DNA from: Rhodococcus sp. 14-2483-1-2
GTDB lineage: Bacteria; Actinomycetota; Actinomycetes; Mycobacteriales; Mycobacteriaceae
Direction: 5' to 3'
DNA length: 64,000 nt
Assembly: GCF_002259405.1 (NCBI RefSeq)
Contig: NZ_NPFW01000013.1
Coordinates: 1 to 64,000, forward strand
The position numbers and the translations under genes were made by a program. This document shows, piece after piece, positions 26,373 to 37,061 of the stretch; within the stretch, counting starts at the first letter, position 1; each line of letters opens with the position of its first letter. The notes under the pieces were generated by a model. That model was not told the DNA's origin. It saw nothing but the letters and a program-made list of their open reading frames with translations, and made no database searches.

Positions 26373-27704
26373 CTAGCTGAACGTGACCTGCGTTCCTCTG
26401 AGCGCGGGAGCGCCGACCGTCGTGGTCCAGGACGGCACTGCGTCGGGCGAGATCCCCGTGGCCCCGCCGTAGACGACGGCCAGAGTCTGCTGCTCGGTGA
26501 CCGAGTTCGCGTACGACGCGGGCACGGGGGAGAACTGAGGAACCGGAAGTGACGGGATGTCCTGTTCGCCGGGGTTTCTCGACGGCACCTGGTACGAGCC
26601 GTCGTTGGGGGAGCCGCCCGGGTACTGCGGGAAGTATTCGCCGGTCGAGCGGTCGAGCGAGGAGTAGCAGGTCGGCCCGCGGTCCTGCTCGAACAGTCGC
26701 GGTTCGTCCTGGTTCGGTAGGTACCGACCCTTCGGGTTGACGAACGGCATCGAGACGTTGATGCCGGGGTACTCGTCGCCTTCGCCCAGCAGGATCTTCC
26801 CGCGCCTGGCACCCTCGGCGAACTGGCCGACGGTGCACCCGAGAGCCGGGGAGAACTCGGCGAACACCTCGAGTGCTTCGCGGGAATTGGCGGCCAGCCC
26901 GATGAGATCGGCAGAGTTGGCATCGAGGAAATCCGCGGTCGTGCTCGAGGCCGACGTGATCGAGGAGTACAGCGTTTCGAGGGCCGGCCGCTTCTCGACG
27001 ACGGTGTTGCCGGTGGTCCGTAGGTTGTCCAACGCGTTGATCAACTCGGGAGCCGCATCGGAGTAGGTCTGCGAGAAGTCGGCGAGCCCGCGCAGGTCTT
27101 CCTGGATTGCGGGCAATTCGGTGTTGAGCCCGGCAAAGATGTTTTCGAGTCTGTCGATCGTGAGGCCGAGTTTCTCACCGCGACCGCTCAGACCCTGTGC
27201 GAGTGCGCCGAGGGTGTTCGACAGGTCCTCCGGCGGCACTGCCTGGAGCAGCGGCAACAGGCCGTCGAGCACCTGTCCGACCTCGATCGCGTTGCCGCTG
27301 CGATCCTGCTTCAACACCGTGCCCTCGGTGATCGGCGACCCGGGCCTACCGTCCGGCAGAACCAACGCGACGTACCGTTCGCCGAACAGTGTCTTCGGCA
27401 GCAGTCGCGCCGTGGCGTTCGACGGAATCATCTCGGCCATGTCCGGCTCGATGGCCAACTCCGAGGTGACGACGCCACCGGCCGTCGTCGCCGATCGCAC
27501 TTCGCCGACGATCATTCCCCGAACCTTGACGTCGGCGTTGCTGGGAAGTGCGTTGCCGACGGAATCGGTCTCGAGGGATACCGTCACGACGTCCTTGAAC
27601 GTCTTGTTGTACGAGGTGACGCTCCACCCGACGAACATGACGATGAGTACGACGAGACCGATTCCGAGGAGTCGGTTCTGGACCGGCGAGGGGGAGCCGG
27701 TCAT
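26373..27704 (-). CDS. Orphan MCE-family protein (MlaD domain)
   Basis: 443 residues. One N-terminal membrane segment (about 12-32) is followed by the MCE/MlaD domain (VTVSLETDSVGNALPSNADVKVRGMIVGEV) and a helical region, then a Pro-rich C-terminus resembling the MceA type. Such proteins are subunits of lipid or sterol importers in mycolic-acid bacteria and normally occur as six mce genes with two yrbE permeases. Here it stands alone: no yrbE, second mce or ATPase is nearby, so it must either join another complex or act alone. Confidence 0.85.
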   Translation of the reverse strand: MTGSPSPVQNRLLGIGLVVLIVMFVGWSVTSYNKTFKDVVTVSLETDSVGNALPSNADVKVRGMIVGEVRSATTAGGVVTSELAIEPDMAEMIPSNATARLLPKTLFGERYVALVLPDGRPGSPITEGTVLKQDRSGNAIEVGQVLDGLLPLLQAVPPEDLSNTLGALAQGLSGRGEKLGLTIDRLENIFAGLNTELPAIQEDLRGLADFSQTYSDAAPELINALDNLRTTGNTVVEKRPALETLYSSITSASSTTADFLDANSADLIGLAANSREALEVFAEFSPALGCTVGQFAEGARRGKILLGEGDEYPGINVSMPFVNPKGRYLPNQDEPRLFEQDRGPTCYSSLDRSTGEYFPQYPGGSPNDGSYQVPSRNPGEQDIPSLPVPQFSPVPASYANSVTEQQTLAVVYGGATGISPDAVPSWTTTVGAPALRGTQVTFS

Positions 27705-27835
27705 GGATGAGTCGCAACGACGACAGCAGTCATGTCGCGAACCTTAGTGGTACACAACGTCACACTTACTACCGAAGATTGGTTTGTGAGATGGACCTAG
27801 CACTTCGGCAATAATGTGATGTGCGCCATACCGTG

Positions 27836-28291
27836 TCAGTCGGCAATCAGCCGGGGGGAATGGAACCAGCCGCCCTGCCCACCTTCACGCTGACGGCCGA
27901 TGACGTATCGACCCGGAGCAATTCCGGTGGCTCCGTGTTCGGGGTGAATGAGGTACGCCGTCTGGGAGTTGGTCAGGATGCCCAGAGCAAGGCCCCGGAC
28001 GTCGTGAACGGGACTCGCCCACGAGCACCATCCGCCGTCGGCGACCAGGCTGTGCGGGTTGCCGCCTGCGGCGCTGCGCAGTAGTTCGATTCCCGTCAGT
28101 GGCACGTCCTCGCGCCGGGTCTGTTCGGTGGGGACGACTATGCCGTCGAGCAGTGCGTACGGTACGACGATCAGATCGCCTTGAGCTTGCAGGCCGTCGA
28201 TGACGGGCACGGATATCTCCTTGTCGAGATAGTCGAAAACGTCGAGACCGGTGAGGTCGGTCAGTGCGGACAGGGTGATGTTCGAGTTCAT
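27836..28291 (-). CDS. Uncharacterised protein, partner of a DUF6745 protein
   Basis: 151 residues from ATG 28291, preceded by AAGGTGA. No signal peptide or membrane segment. The C-terminal part (TAYLIHPEHGATGIAPGRYVIGRQRE) resembles small proteins I recall beside DUF6745 genes in other actinobacteria; I know no function. It begins 49 bases downstream of the DUF6745 gene on the same strand, so the pair is probably one transcript. GC content and codon use look like the neighbours. Confidence 0.65.
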   Translation of the reverse strand: MNSNITLSALTDLTGLDVFDYLDKEISVPVIDGLQAQGDLIVVPYALLDGIVVPTEQTRREDVPLTGIELLRSAAGGNPHSLVADGGWCSWASPVHDVRGLALGILTNSQTAYLIHPEHGATGIAPGRYVIGRQREGGQGGWFHSPRLIAD

Positions 28292-28340
28292 GTGTTTCAC
28301 CTTGGGTGTGTTGAAAGGGGTGTGGTGTCGAGATGTGGTG

Positions 28341-29582
28341 TCAGGTTCTGCGGAGTAGTCGGCCGTAGTCGGCTCCGGCCAGACCGTAGGTCCAGCCCGC
28401 GGCGTCGACCGCGGACGAGAACGCGCCGGGGACGCGAAGCCCGTAGCGACGGCGTTCGCCGTCCCGTTCGCGAGAGCCGTTGACGGCGAGCAGTATTCGC
28501 CCCTCGTCGCCCCAGCCTGCGGGTGTGGCGAACAGTTGCAGGGTGCAACCGGGATTGCCCGGATCGTCGTCGGTGTCGACCAGTCGCAAACCGGCTCGGT
28601 CCAGATAGGTGTCCCAGCCCATTCGTTCGATGGCGCTGCGTCGGATCTCGACGTTGCGTTCGACGGTGATGCGCTCGACCGTCGGATCGTGGATCACCCA
28701 CTTGGGAACCACGGTCCCGTTCAGGACGTGGACACCGCTGCCGTCGACGAACTCGACCGCTGGAGAGGACGAATTGTGCAGTCGCACTTCACCGTGCACC
28801 GGATCGGGAATCGGTTCGGTGTGCAGAGCCGTCGGCCGTTCGGACATCACTGCGATGTCGTCGAACGCCCACCACCATCCCGTCGATTCGACGAGGGCCG
28901 ATTGAACGTCGAGAAGTTCGTTGTCCTCGCGCCCGAATGTCATGAGTCCGAAGGAGCGATAGATGTCGTAGTAAGCGACGCGATGGGCTTCCTGTTGGCC
29001 GTACCAGGTGATGCTGCCGAAGGGGTGCGGCGCGAGGGATCGGACGGCCGCGGCTGCGCCGTCGAAGAGGCTGGTGTGCAACGAGTTCCGCACGGTTCGG
29101 CGGATGATCGGATCGGGACTGATGCCGGCCCGGGCAGCGTCCTCCGGACTTCGGGTGGCGACGGTGACACGCGCTTCTCGATCGCCCCGCACATTCGGAT
29201 TCTGGTGGAAATACCACCGCGGCCATTCGATTCTTCGTCGGTCGATTCGCTGGTCCATCCGGTGTCGGGAATCGGACAGAACGGTTGCGATCCGGGCTGC
29301 CACACTTGCATTCTTCGCCAATGTCCTGGCGTTGATCAATGCTGCTGCGGCTGCAGGAGAGGGCACCCAGGCGAACTTCGGTTCCTGGTATCCGGATCGC
29401 CGATACAGTTGTGCCACAGCTGATTCCGCGGCTGTTCTGTCGGAGGGGCCGGCCTTCAGGCCGTAGTCGAGCCATCGATCGCGCTGCGCGCAGACCGCAC
29501 GAATGCTCTCGGCATAATCATCGGGATTGTCACTGAATGTGCCTCGACGGGGAAATGTCGACGGCATCGGCACGGCGCTCAC
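28341..29582 (-). CDS. DUF6745-domain protein of unknown function
   Basis: 413 residues; the start is taken as GTG 29582, with ATG 29567 possible, and neither has a clear ribosome-binding site. The C-terminal half (HNSSSPAVEFVDGSGVHVLNGTVVPKWVIHDPTVERI, here split over the domain, then RRSAIERMGW and YGLRVP) fits the DUF6745 pattern found in actinobacterial proteins. Trp-rich motifs are spread through the centre. No catalytic motif is recognised. It forms an apparent two-gene unit with the 151-residue protein downstream. Confidence 0.65.
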   Translation of the reverse strand: MSAVPMPSTFPRRGTFSDNPDDYAESIRAVCAQRDRWLDYGLKAGPSDRTAAESAVAQLYRRSGYQEPKFAWVPSPAAAAALINARTLAKNASVAARIATVLSDSRHRMDQRIDRRRIEWPRWYFHQNPNVRGDREARVTVATRSPEDAARAGISPDPIIRRTVRNSLHTSLFDGAAAAVRSLAPHPFGSITWYGQQEAHRVAYYDIYRSFGLMTFGREDNELLDVQSALVESTGWWWAFDDIAVMSERPTALHTEPIPDPVHGEVRLHNSSSPAVEFVDGSGVHVLNGTVVPKWVIHDPTVERITVERNVEIRRSAIERMGWDTYLDRAGLRLVDTDDDPGNPGCTLQLFATPAGWGDEGRILLAVNGSRERDGERRRYGLRVPGAFSSAVDAAGWTYGLAGADYGRLLRRT

Positions 29583-29658
29583 GTGAGGGAGGCGGTGTCC
29601 GCCTTTCCGGTTGTCATGAAGAAAAGAGTGACACGAGAATGGGATGAGCGCAAGAGGG

Positions 29659-30645
29659 TCAGCCGCGCGAGCGGAGGATCAACTGGGCCGCACTGATGTC
29701 GTCGATGACGAGGTCGGTGATCAATCCGCCGCGCAGCGCGGCGGTGAGGGCGTCGAGTTTGGACGCTCCTGCGACGATGCAGACTCGGCGCGGTACCACC
29801 TTGAGTCGGTCCAGGCTCGGTCCACTCGATCTGTCGTTCAATGCAATTCGATCGTGGCTGCCGTCGGACCGCAGGAACACGGTGGCGATGTCTCCGACGA
29901 CGCCGTCGCGTTGGAGTTCGGCTCTGTCCTCGCGTTCGAGGTAGCCGGCGCTGTAGACGTGACTCGGAACCGCGCCGCTCATGACGCCGATGCTGAACAC
30001 GGCGAGGTTCATCCGATCCTGCAGTTCGAGTACTCGCTTGATGCTGCGTTCGCGCCACAGGTGTCTGCGGGTTTCGGGGTAGTCGAAGAATGCGGGCACC
30101 GGAAATCCCTGCGCCACAGCACCGTAGGCGTCGGCGAAGGTTCGGACGATGTCGGTGGCGTAGGAGACGCCGGTGGTGCGGGTGTTCGCTGCACCGTTGA
30201 GCTGCACGACGGTCGAGTTGTGGGTTCGTTTGGGTGCGAGCTTGCGACTGACGGCGCTGACGGTGGTTCCCCAGGCGACGCCCATCACCATGTCGGACTC
30301 GAAGAACGATGTCAGCAATCGGCCTGCGAAGGTGGCGACGCGATCGAGGCGCTGCAGTTCGTCGACGGTTTCCGACACGGGGACGACATGTGCACGAATG
30401 TCGTACAGATCGGCGAATGCGCGCTCGATTCGTGGTGCCTGGCCGAGGGGGGTGGAGATCTTGATTTCCACCAGTCCTGATGCCCGCGCGAACGTGATGA
30501 GTCGCGAGACTGTCGACCGAGATACGCCCAGCTCACGGCCGATCGCCGCCATCGTCATGTCCTGGAAGTAGTAGAGGCGCGCCGCCTGGGTGGCATGGCC
30601 GGTCCGCAGATCCGATTCGGGCGCACTGCGTTGGTCCGTCACCAT
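29659..30645 (-). CDS. SorC/DeoR-like sugar-binding transcriptional regulator of the glp operon
   Basis: 328 residues from ATG 30645. N-terminal HTH (MTMAAIGRELGVSRSTVSRL, near residues 28-50) followed by the SorC sugar-binding domain (GVAWGTTVSAV, then the C-terminal RVCIVAGASKLDALTAALRGGLITDLVID typical of phosphosugar binding). Divergent from glpFKD across 118 bases containing TGCA-type palindromic sites, so it most likely controls glycerol uptake and use, perhaps sensing glycerol-3-phosphate; the effector is inferred. Many actinobacteria use IclR-type GylR for this job, so a SorC type here is notable. Confidence 0.85.
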   Translation of the reverse strand: MVTDQRSAPESDLRTGHATQAARLYYFQDMTMAAIGRELGVSRSTVSRLITFARASGLVEIKISTPLGQAPRIERAFADLYDIRAHVVPVSETVDELQRLDRVATFAGRLLTSFFESDMVMGVAWGTTVSAVSRKLAPKRTHNSTVVQLNGAANTRTTGVSYATDIVRTFADAYGAVAQGFPVPAFFDYPETRRHLWRERSIKRVLELQDRMNLAVFSIGVMSGAVPSHVYSAGYLEREDRAELQRDGVVGDIATVFLRSDGSHDRIALNDRSSGPSLDRLKVVPRRVCIVAGASKLDALTAALRGGLITDLVIDDISAAQLILRSRG

Positions 30646-30663
30646 CGCAGTATACGACCGCTT

Positions 30664-30697
30664 TGCACATATGTGCATCAGCTGTGCAACGCAGTGC
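30664..30697. promoter_or_regulatory. Palindromic operator array between the SorC gene and glpF
   Basis: TGCACATATGTGCA (30664-30677) is a perfect 14-bp palindrome. It is followed by further TGTGCA and GTGCA half-sites up to about 30697. The cluster lies in the divergent promoter region, suiting cooperative binding of a tetrameric SorC regulator to both promoters. Binding by the adjacent regulator is inferred. Confidence 0.6.
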
Positions 30698-30763
30698 AGG
30701 CCGTCTACCGTGGCAAACAGCACGCAATGTGGCGTGCATCACCAACTTTGCGGAGGCTACACA

Positions 30764-31618
30764 ATGGCTCGTAAGGAACCGGAATGGGGACTGCCGGCGC
30801 ACATGGCTGCCGAGTTCGCCGGAACCATGATTCTCATTCTGTTCGGCGTCGGCGTCGTCGCGCAGGTCGTTTCGGGGGGTGAATCGGGAAGTCTCGGAGA
30901 CCACGACTCGATCGCCTGGGCATGGGGGCTGGGCGTGATGTTCGGCATCTACGTCGCGGGCCGTATCACCGGCGCACACCTCAACCCCGCGGTCACGATC
31001 ACGTTCGCACTCTTCCGCGGATTCAGCTGGAAGATGGTTGCGCCCTACATCCTCGCGCAGACCGCAGGGGCCTTCGTGGCCGCGCTGCTGGTGCGCTGGA
31101 ACTACAACGACATGATCAACGCAGTGGACCCCGGGCACACCACCGCCACCCAGACGATCTTCTCGACGCTTCCCGGAAACGGAACGTTGCCCGTCAGCGT
31201 GTCCTCGGCACTGATCGATCAGATCATCGGCACCGCGATCCTGCTGTTCCTCATTGTGGCCGTGACCGATTCGCTCGGCACCGCACCGATGGCCAACATG
31301 GCTCCACTGATCGTCGGCCTCATCGTCGTCGCCATCGGCTTCGCATGGGCCACCAACGCCGGATACGCGATCAACCCGGCCCGAGATTTCGGACCTCGCC
31401 TGGCGTCGTACATCACCGGTTACGGTGGAGCCTGGCGTGATCAATACGGCGGCCTGTACTTCTGGGTCCCGATCGTCGGACCTCTCGTAGGCGGACCGAT
31501 AGGAGTGTTCCTGTACGACCTGCTCATCGGAAAGAACCTACGCAAACAAGAAGGTTCGACGCCCGAGCCGCCATCACGACTCCCAGCAGACACCCAGACC
31601 ACAGGAGAGAAGCCATGA
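30764..31618 (+). CDS. glpF: Glycerol uptake facilitator (aquaglyceroporin)
   Basis: 284 residues, MIP family with six membrane helices and two half-helices carrying the NPA motifs (HLNPAVT at Asn74 and [11 protein letters not shown] at Asn204, with Arg207 of the selectivity filter). The Asp after the second NPA-R is the aquaglyceroporin form, so glycerol and not just water passes. GGAGG precedes ATG 30764. The stop overlaps the glpK start (ATGA). A hydrophilic tail of about 35 residues follows the last helix. Confidence 0.93.
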   Translation: MARKEPEWGLPAHMAAEFAGTMILILFGVGVVAQVVSGGESGSLGDHDSIAWAWGLGVMFGIYVAGRITGAHLNPAVTITFALFRGFSWKMVAPYILAQTAGAFVAALLVRWNYNDMINAVDPGHTTATQTIFSTLPGNGTLPVSVSSALIDQIIGTAILLFLIVAVTDSLGTAPMANMAPLIVGLIVVAIGFAWATNAGYAINPARDFGPRLASYITGYGGAWRDQYGGLYFWVPIVGPLVGGPIGVFLYDLLIGKNLRKQEGSTPEPPSRLPADTQTTGEKP

Positions 31619-33132
31619 CCGAGTTCGCAGGAAAGTACGTCGCCGCGATCGATCAGGGAACCACGTCTTCACGCTGCATGATCTTCGATCACGCGGGCAC
31701 CGTCGTCGCGGTCGATCAGAAGGAACACCAGCAGATCTTTCCGCAGGCCGGTTGGGTCGAGCACGACGCGTCGGAGATCTGGGACAACGTGCGCGCCGTC
31801 GCGGCCGGTGCCATGGCCGCAGCGGATCTGACGCGTGAGGACATCGCCGCAGTCGGTATCACCAACCAGCGTGAGACTGCGCTGGTGTGGGATCGCAAGA
31901 CGGGCAAGCCGATCTACAACGCCATCGTCTGGCAGGACACCCGTACCGATCGCATCGCCACCGCCCTCGGCGGCGGCGACGCCAACAAGTACACCGCCAA
32001 GACCGGCCTGCCCCTGGCCACCTACTTCTCCGGGCCGAAGATCAAGTGGATCCTCGACAACGTCGACGGTGCACGGGCCAAAGCCGAAGCGGGAGAGCTG
32101 TGTTTCGGCAACATGGACACCTGGGTGCTGTGGAACATGACCGGCGGGGTCGACGGCGGGTTGCACTACACCGATCCGACCAATGCCTCGCGCACCTTGC
32201 TGATGGACCTGGACACCCTGCAGTGGGACGAGAACATTTGCGCGGACATGGACATCCCGATGTCGATGATGCCCGAGATCCGCTCGAGCTCCGAGGTGTA
32301 CGGCACCGGCCGTGAGCGCGGACCGTTCAGTGGAGTGCCGATCGCCGGCATCCTCGGCGATCAGCAGGCAGCGACCTTCGGGCAGGCCTGCCTGTCTCCC
32401 GGGGAAGCCAAGAACACCTACGGCACAGGCAATTTCGTGCTTCTCAACACCGGTACCGAAAAGGTCATGAGCAAGAACGGCTTGCTGACCACGGTCTGCT
32501 ACAAGATCGGCGACCAGCCGACGGTGTACGCACTCGAAGGTTCCATCGCCGTGACGGGCTCGCTCGTGCAGTGGCTCCGCGACAACCTGGGCATGATCTC
32601 CTCGGCCGCGGACATCGAGACCGACGCACGGTCGGTGGACGACAACGGCGGCGCGTACTTCGTGCCCGCATTCTCCGGACTCTTCGCCCCGCACTGGCGC
32701 TCGGACGCCCGCGGTGCCATCGTGGGATTGACGCGGTTCGTCAACAAGGGGCATCTGGCCCGTGCCGTCCTCGAAGCCACCGCGTACCAGACGCGTGAGG
32801 TGATCGAGGCCATGAACGCCGACTCCGGTGTCGATCTCGAGGTACTCAAGGTCGACGGCGGCATGGTCGTCAACGAGCTGCTGATGCAGTTCCAGTCCGA
32901 CATCCTGAATGTCGACGTGGTGCGTCCCGTCGTGGCCGAAACCACCGCTCTCGGAGCGGCGTACGCGGCAGGCCTCGCCGTCGGATACTGGGCGAGCGAG
33001 GACGACATTCGTCAGAACTGGGCCGAGGACAAGACATGGACTCCGTCCATGGACGAAGACCAGCGGGCGAAGCTCTACGCCGGCTGGAAGAAGGCAGTAA
33101 CACGTACTCTCGATTGGGTTGATGAAGAATGA
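31615..33132 (+). CDS. glpK: Glycerol kinase
   Basis: 505 residues, full length for the FGGY kinase family. [15 protein letters not shown] is the N-terminal phosphate-binding loop, [13 protein letters not shown] the glycerol-contact region, and [10 protein letters not shown] the C-terminal FGGY signature region. It phosphorylates glycerol to sn-glycerol-3-phosphate in the cytoplasm. It is coupled by 4-base overlaps both to glpF upstream and to glpD downstream, so glpFKD is one operon. Confidence 0.96.
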   Translation: MTEFAGKYVAAIDQGTTSSRCMIFDHAGTVVAVDQKEHQQIFPQAGWVEHDASEIWDNVRAVAAGAMAAADLTREDIAAVGITNQRETALVWDRKTGKPIYNAIVWQDTRTDRIATALGGGDANKYTAKTGLPLATYFSGPKIKWILDNVDGARAKAEAGELCFGNMDTWVLWNMTGGVDGGLHYTDPTNASRTLLMDLDTLQWDENICADMDIPMSMMPEIRSSSEVYGTGRERGPFSGVPIAGILGDQQAATFGQACLSPGEAKNTYGTGNFVLLNTGTEKVMSKNGLLTTVCYKIGDQPTVYALEGSIAVTGSLVQWLRDNLGMISSAADIETDARSVDDNGGAYFVPAFSGLFAPHWRSDARGAIVGLTRFVNKGHLARAVLEATAYQTREVIEAMNADSGVDLEVLKVDGGMVVNELLMQFQSDILNVDVVRPVVAETTALGAAYAAGLAVGYWASEDDIRQNWAEDKTWTPSMDEDQRAKLYAGWKKAVTRTLDWVDEE

Positions 33133-34835
33133 GTTCCACCACAACGGCTTTGAGTCCACAGTCGCGCGCAGATGCGCTGGCGAGGATGGAAGCCGAAGAG
33201 CTCGACATCCTGGTGATCGGCGGCGGCGTCGTCGGCGCGGGAACAGCGTTGGACGCAGTGACCCGCGGATTGAAGGTGGGCCTGCTCGAAGCGCGGGACT
33301 ACGCGGCCGGCACGTCCAGTCGCTCGAGCAAGCTGTTCCACGGCGGTCTGCGCTACCTCGAGCAGTTCAACTTCGCGTTGGTGTTCGAGGCGCTGAAGGA
33401 GCGTTCGCTGGTACTGAACAAGCTGTGCCCGCACCTCGCTCGCCCGGTGCCGTTCATCTATCCGCTCGAGAAGGTGATCGACCGTCCGTACGTCGGTCTC
33501 GGCATCGGCGTGTACGACGTCATGGGTGCCGGACGCGGTGTCCCGAGTCATCACAAGCATCTCGGCAAGAAGAAGACGCTCGAGTCCTTCCCGTCCGGTA
33601 AGCGTTCGGCGATCCGCGGTGCGGTGAAGTTCTACGAGGGTCAGGTCGACGACGCGCGGCACACGATGATGCTTGCTCGTACCGCGGCTGCCTACGGTGC
33701 GTTGTGCGCCAACAGCACTCGCGTCACGGGGTTCCTGCGGGAGGACGACAAGGTCGTCGGCGTCGTGGCGAGCGACCTCGAGACGGGCCGGTCCTTCGAG
33801 GTCCGGGCCAAGCAGGTCATCAACGCCGCGGGTGTCTGGACCGACGAGGTGCAGCAGATGGTCGGTGGGCGTGGACAATTCCAGGTCCGCGCCTCCAAGG
33901 GCGTGCACCTGGTGGTGCCGCGCAATCGCATCAACAGTGCCACCGGCATCATCACGCGTACCGAGAAGAGTCTGCTGTTCGTCATTCCCTGGGGCAGTCA
34001 CTGGATCATCGGTACCACCGATACCGACTGGAAGCTCGACCTGGCTCATCCGGCCGCGAGCCAGAGCGACATCGACTACATCCTGGGCCACGTGAACAAG
34101 TTGCTCGCCGATCCGCTGGATCGCACGGACGTCGTCGGCGTGTACGCGGGATTGCGTCCGTTGCTGTTCGGCGAATCCGATTCCACCAGCACTCTTTCGC
34201 GCGAGCATGCGGTGTCCAGCCCGGTACGCGGACTGACCGTCATCGCCGGTGGCAAGTACACCACCTACCGCGTGATGGCCAAGGATGCAGTCGATTCCGC
34301 GGTGCACGGGCTCGAGCGGACGGTACCGAAGTGCGTCACCGAGGACATTCCTCTCGTCGGTGCCGACGGTTACCTCGGTGCGTTCAACTCCCGCGCGCTG
34401 ACGGCCGAACGCACCGGGATGCGCGTCTCACGCGTCGAGCATCTGCTCGGTCGGTACGGCACTCTGATGGGTGAGTTGTTGGATCTCATCGACGCCGATC
34501 CCGAGCTCGGTAAGCCTCTCGAGAATGCACCGGAGTACCTGAAGGCCGAGGCCGTCTATGCCGCGAGTCATGAAGGCGCGCGGCACCTCGAGGATATTCT
34601 GACGCGTCGTACGCGCATCTCCATCGAGGTTCCCGATCGCGGGGAGGCAGCGGCCGAGGAAGTGGCGCATCTCGTCGCACCGATCCTCGGGTGGGACGCT
34701 CAGCACGTCGCCGAGGAGATCGAGCACTACCGGCTTCGTGTTCTCGCAGAACGGGATTCGCAGGAGCAGCCCGATGACGACACTGCCGATGCAGCACGGC
34801 TCGGGGCACCGGACGTGCGCGCCGGGGTGAGCTGA
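33129..34835 (+). CDS. glpD: Aerobic glycerol-3-phosphate dehydrogenase
   Basis: 568 residues. [17 protein letters not shown] is the FAD-binding fold near residue 31, [16 protein letters not shown] the family signature, and GTTDTDW the second conserved block. It oxidises glycerol-3-phosphate to dihydroxyacetone phosphate, passing electrons to the quinone pool at the membrane. It ends just before a strong hairpin terminator shared with the convergent glgX. Confidence 0.95.
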   Translation: MSSTTTALSPQSRADALARMEAEELDILVIGGGVVGAGTALDAVTRGLKVGLLEARDYAAGTSSRSSKLFHGGLRYLEQFNFALVFEALKERSLVLNKLCPHLARPVPFIYPLEKVIDRPYVGLGIGVYDVMGAGRGVPSHHKHLGKKKTLESFPSGKRSAIRGAVKFYEGQVDDARHTMMLARTAAAYGALCANSTRVTGFLREDDKVVGVVASDLETGRSFEVRAKQVINAAGVWTDEVQQMVGGRGQFQVRASKGVHLVVPRNRINSATGIITRTEKSLLFVIPWGSHWIIGTTDTDWKLDLAHPAASQSDIDYILGHVNKLLADPLDRTDVVGVYAGLRPLLFGESDSTSTLSREHAVSSPVRGLTVIAGGKYTTYRVMAKDAVDSAVHGLERTVPKCVTEDIPLVGADGYLGAFNSRALTAERTGMRVSRVEHLLGRYGTLMGELLDLIDADPELGKPLENAPEYLKAEAVYAASHEGARHLEDILTRRTRISIEVPDRGEAAAEEVAHLVAPILGWDAQHVAEEIEHYRLRVLAERDSQEQPDDDTADAARLGAPDVRAGVS

Positions 34836-34843
34836 ACCGAGTA

Positions 34844-34878
34844 ATGGCGGCGGTCCTCGTGAAGAGGGCCGCCGCCAT
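34844..34878. terminator. Bidirectional hairpin terminator between glpD and glgX
   Basis: ATGGCGGCGGTCCTC (34844-34858) pairs with GAGGGCCGCCGCCAT (34864-34878), 14 of 15 positions, around a 5-base loop. It sits between two convergent stop codons. No long T-run follows, as is common in actinobacteria. Confidence 0.8.
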
Positions 34879-34895
34879 CGCTTGTCGGTACCGGG

Positions 34896-36938
<2,043 letters not shown>

Positions 36939-37061
36939 GCTGGCCGCTGTACCCCCAGGAAGGGCGAGCGAAACGCCTGCATACCGGCCGTTCGGCTACT
37001 ATCGATGCCGAGATTGCGCCCGTAGAATGTCCGCGGAACGCAGGTTACGAAGGACGAGGCG

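Noticed and set aside
29590-29606. Short GGCGG-TGT-CCGCC hairpin as a terminator of the regulator gene
   Set aside because: It lies downstream of the SorC stop, but only a 5-6 bp stem with no T-run; too weak to call.
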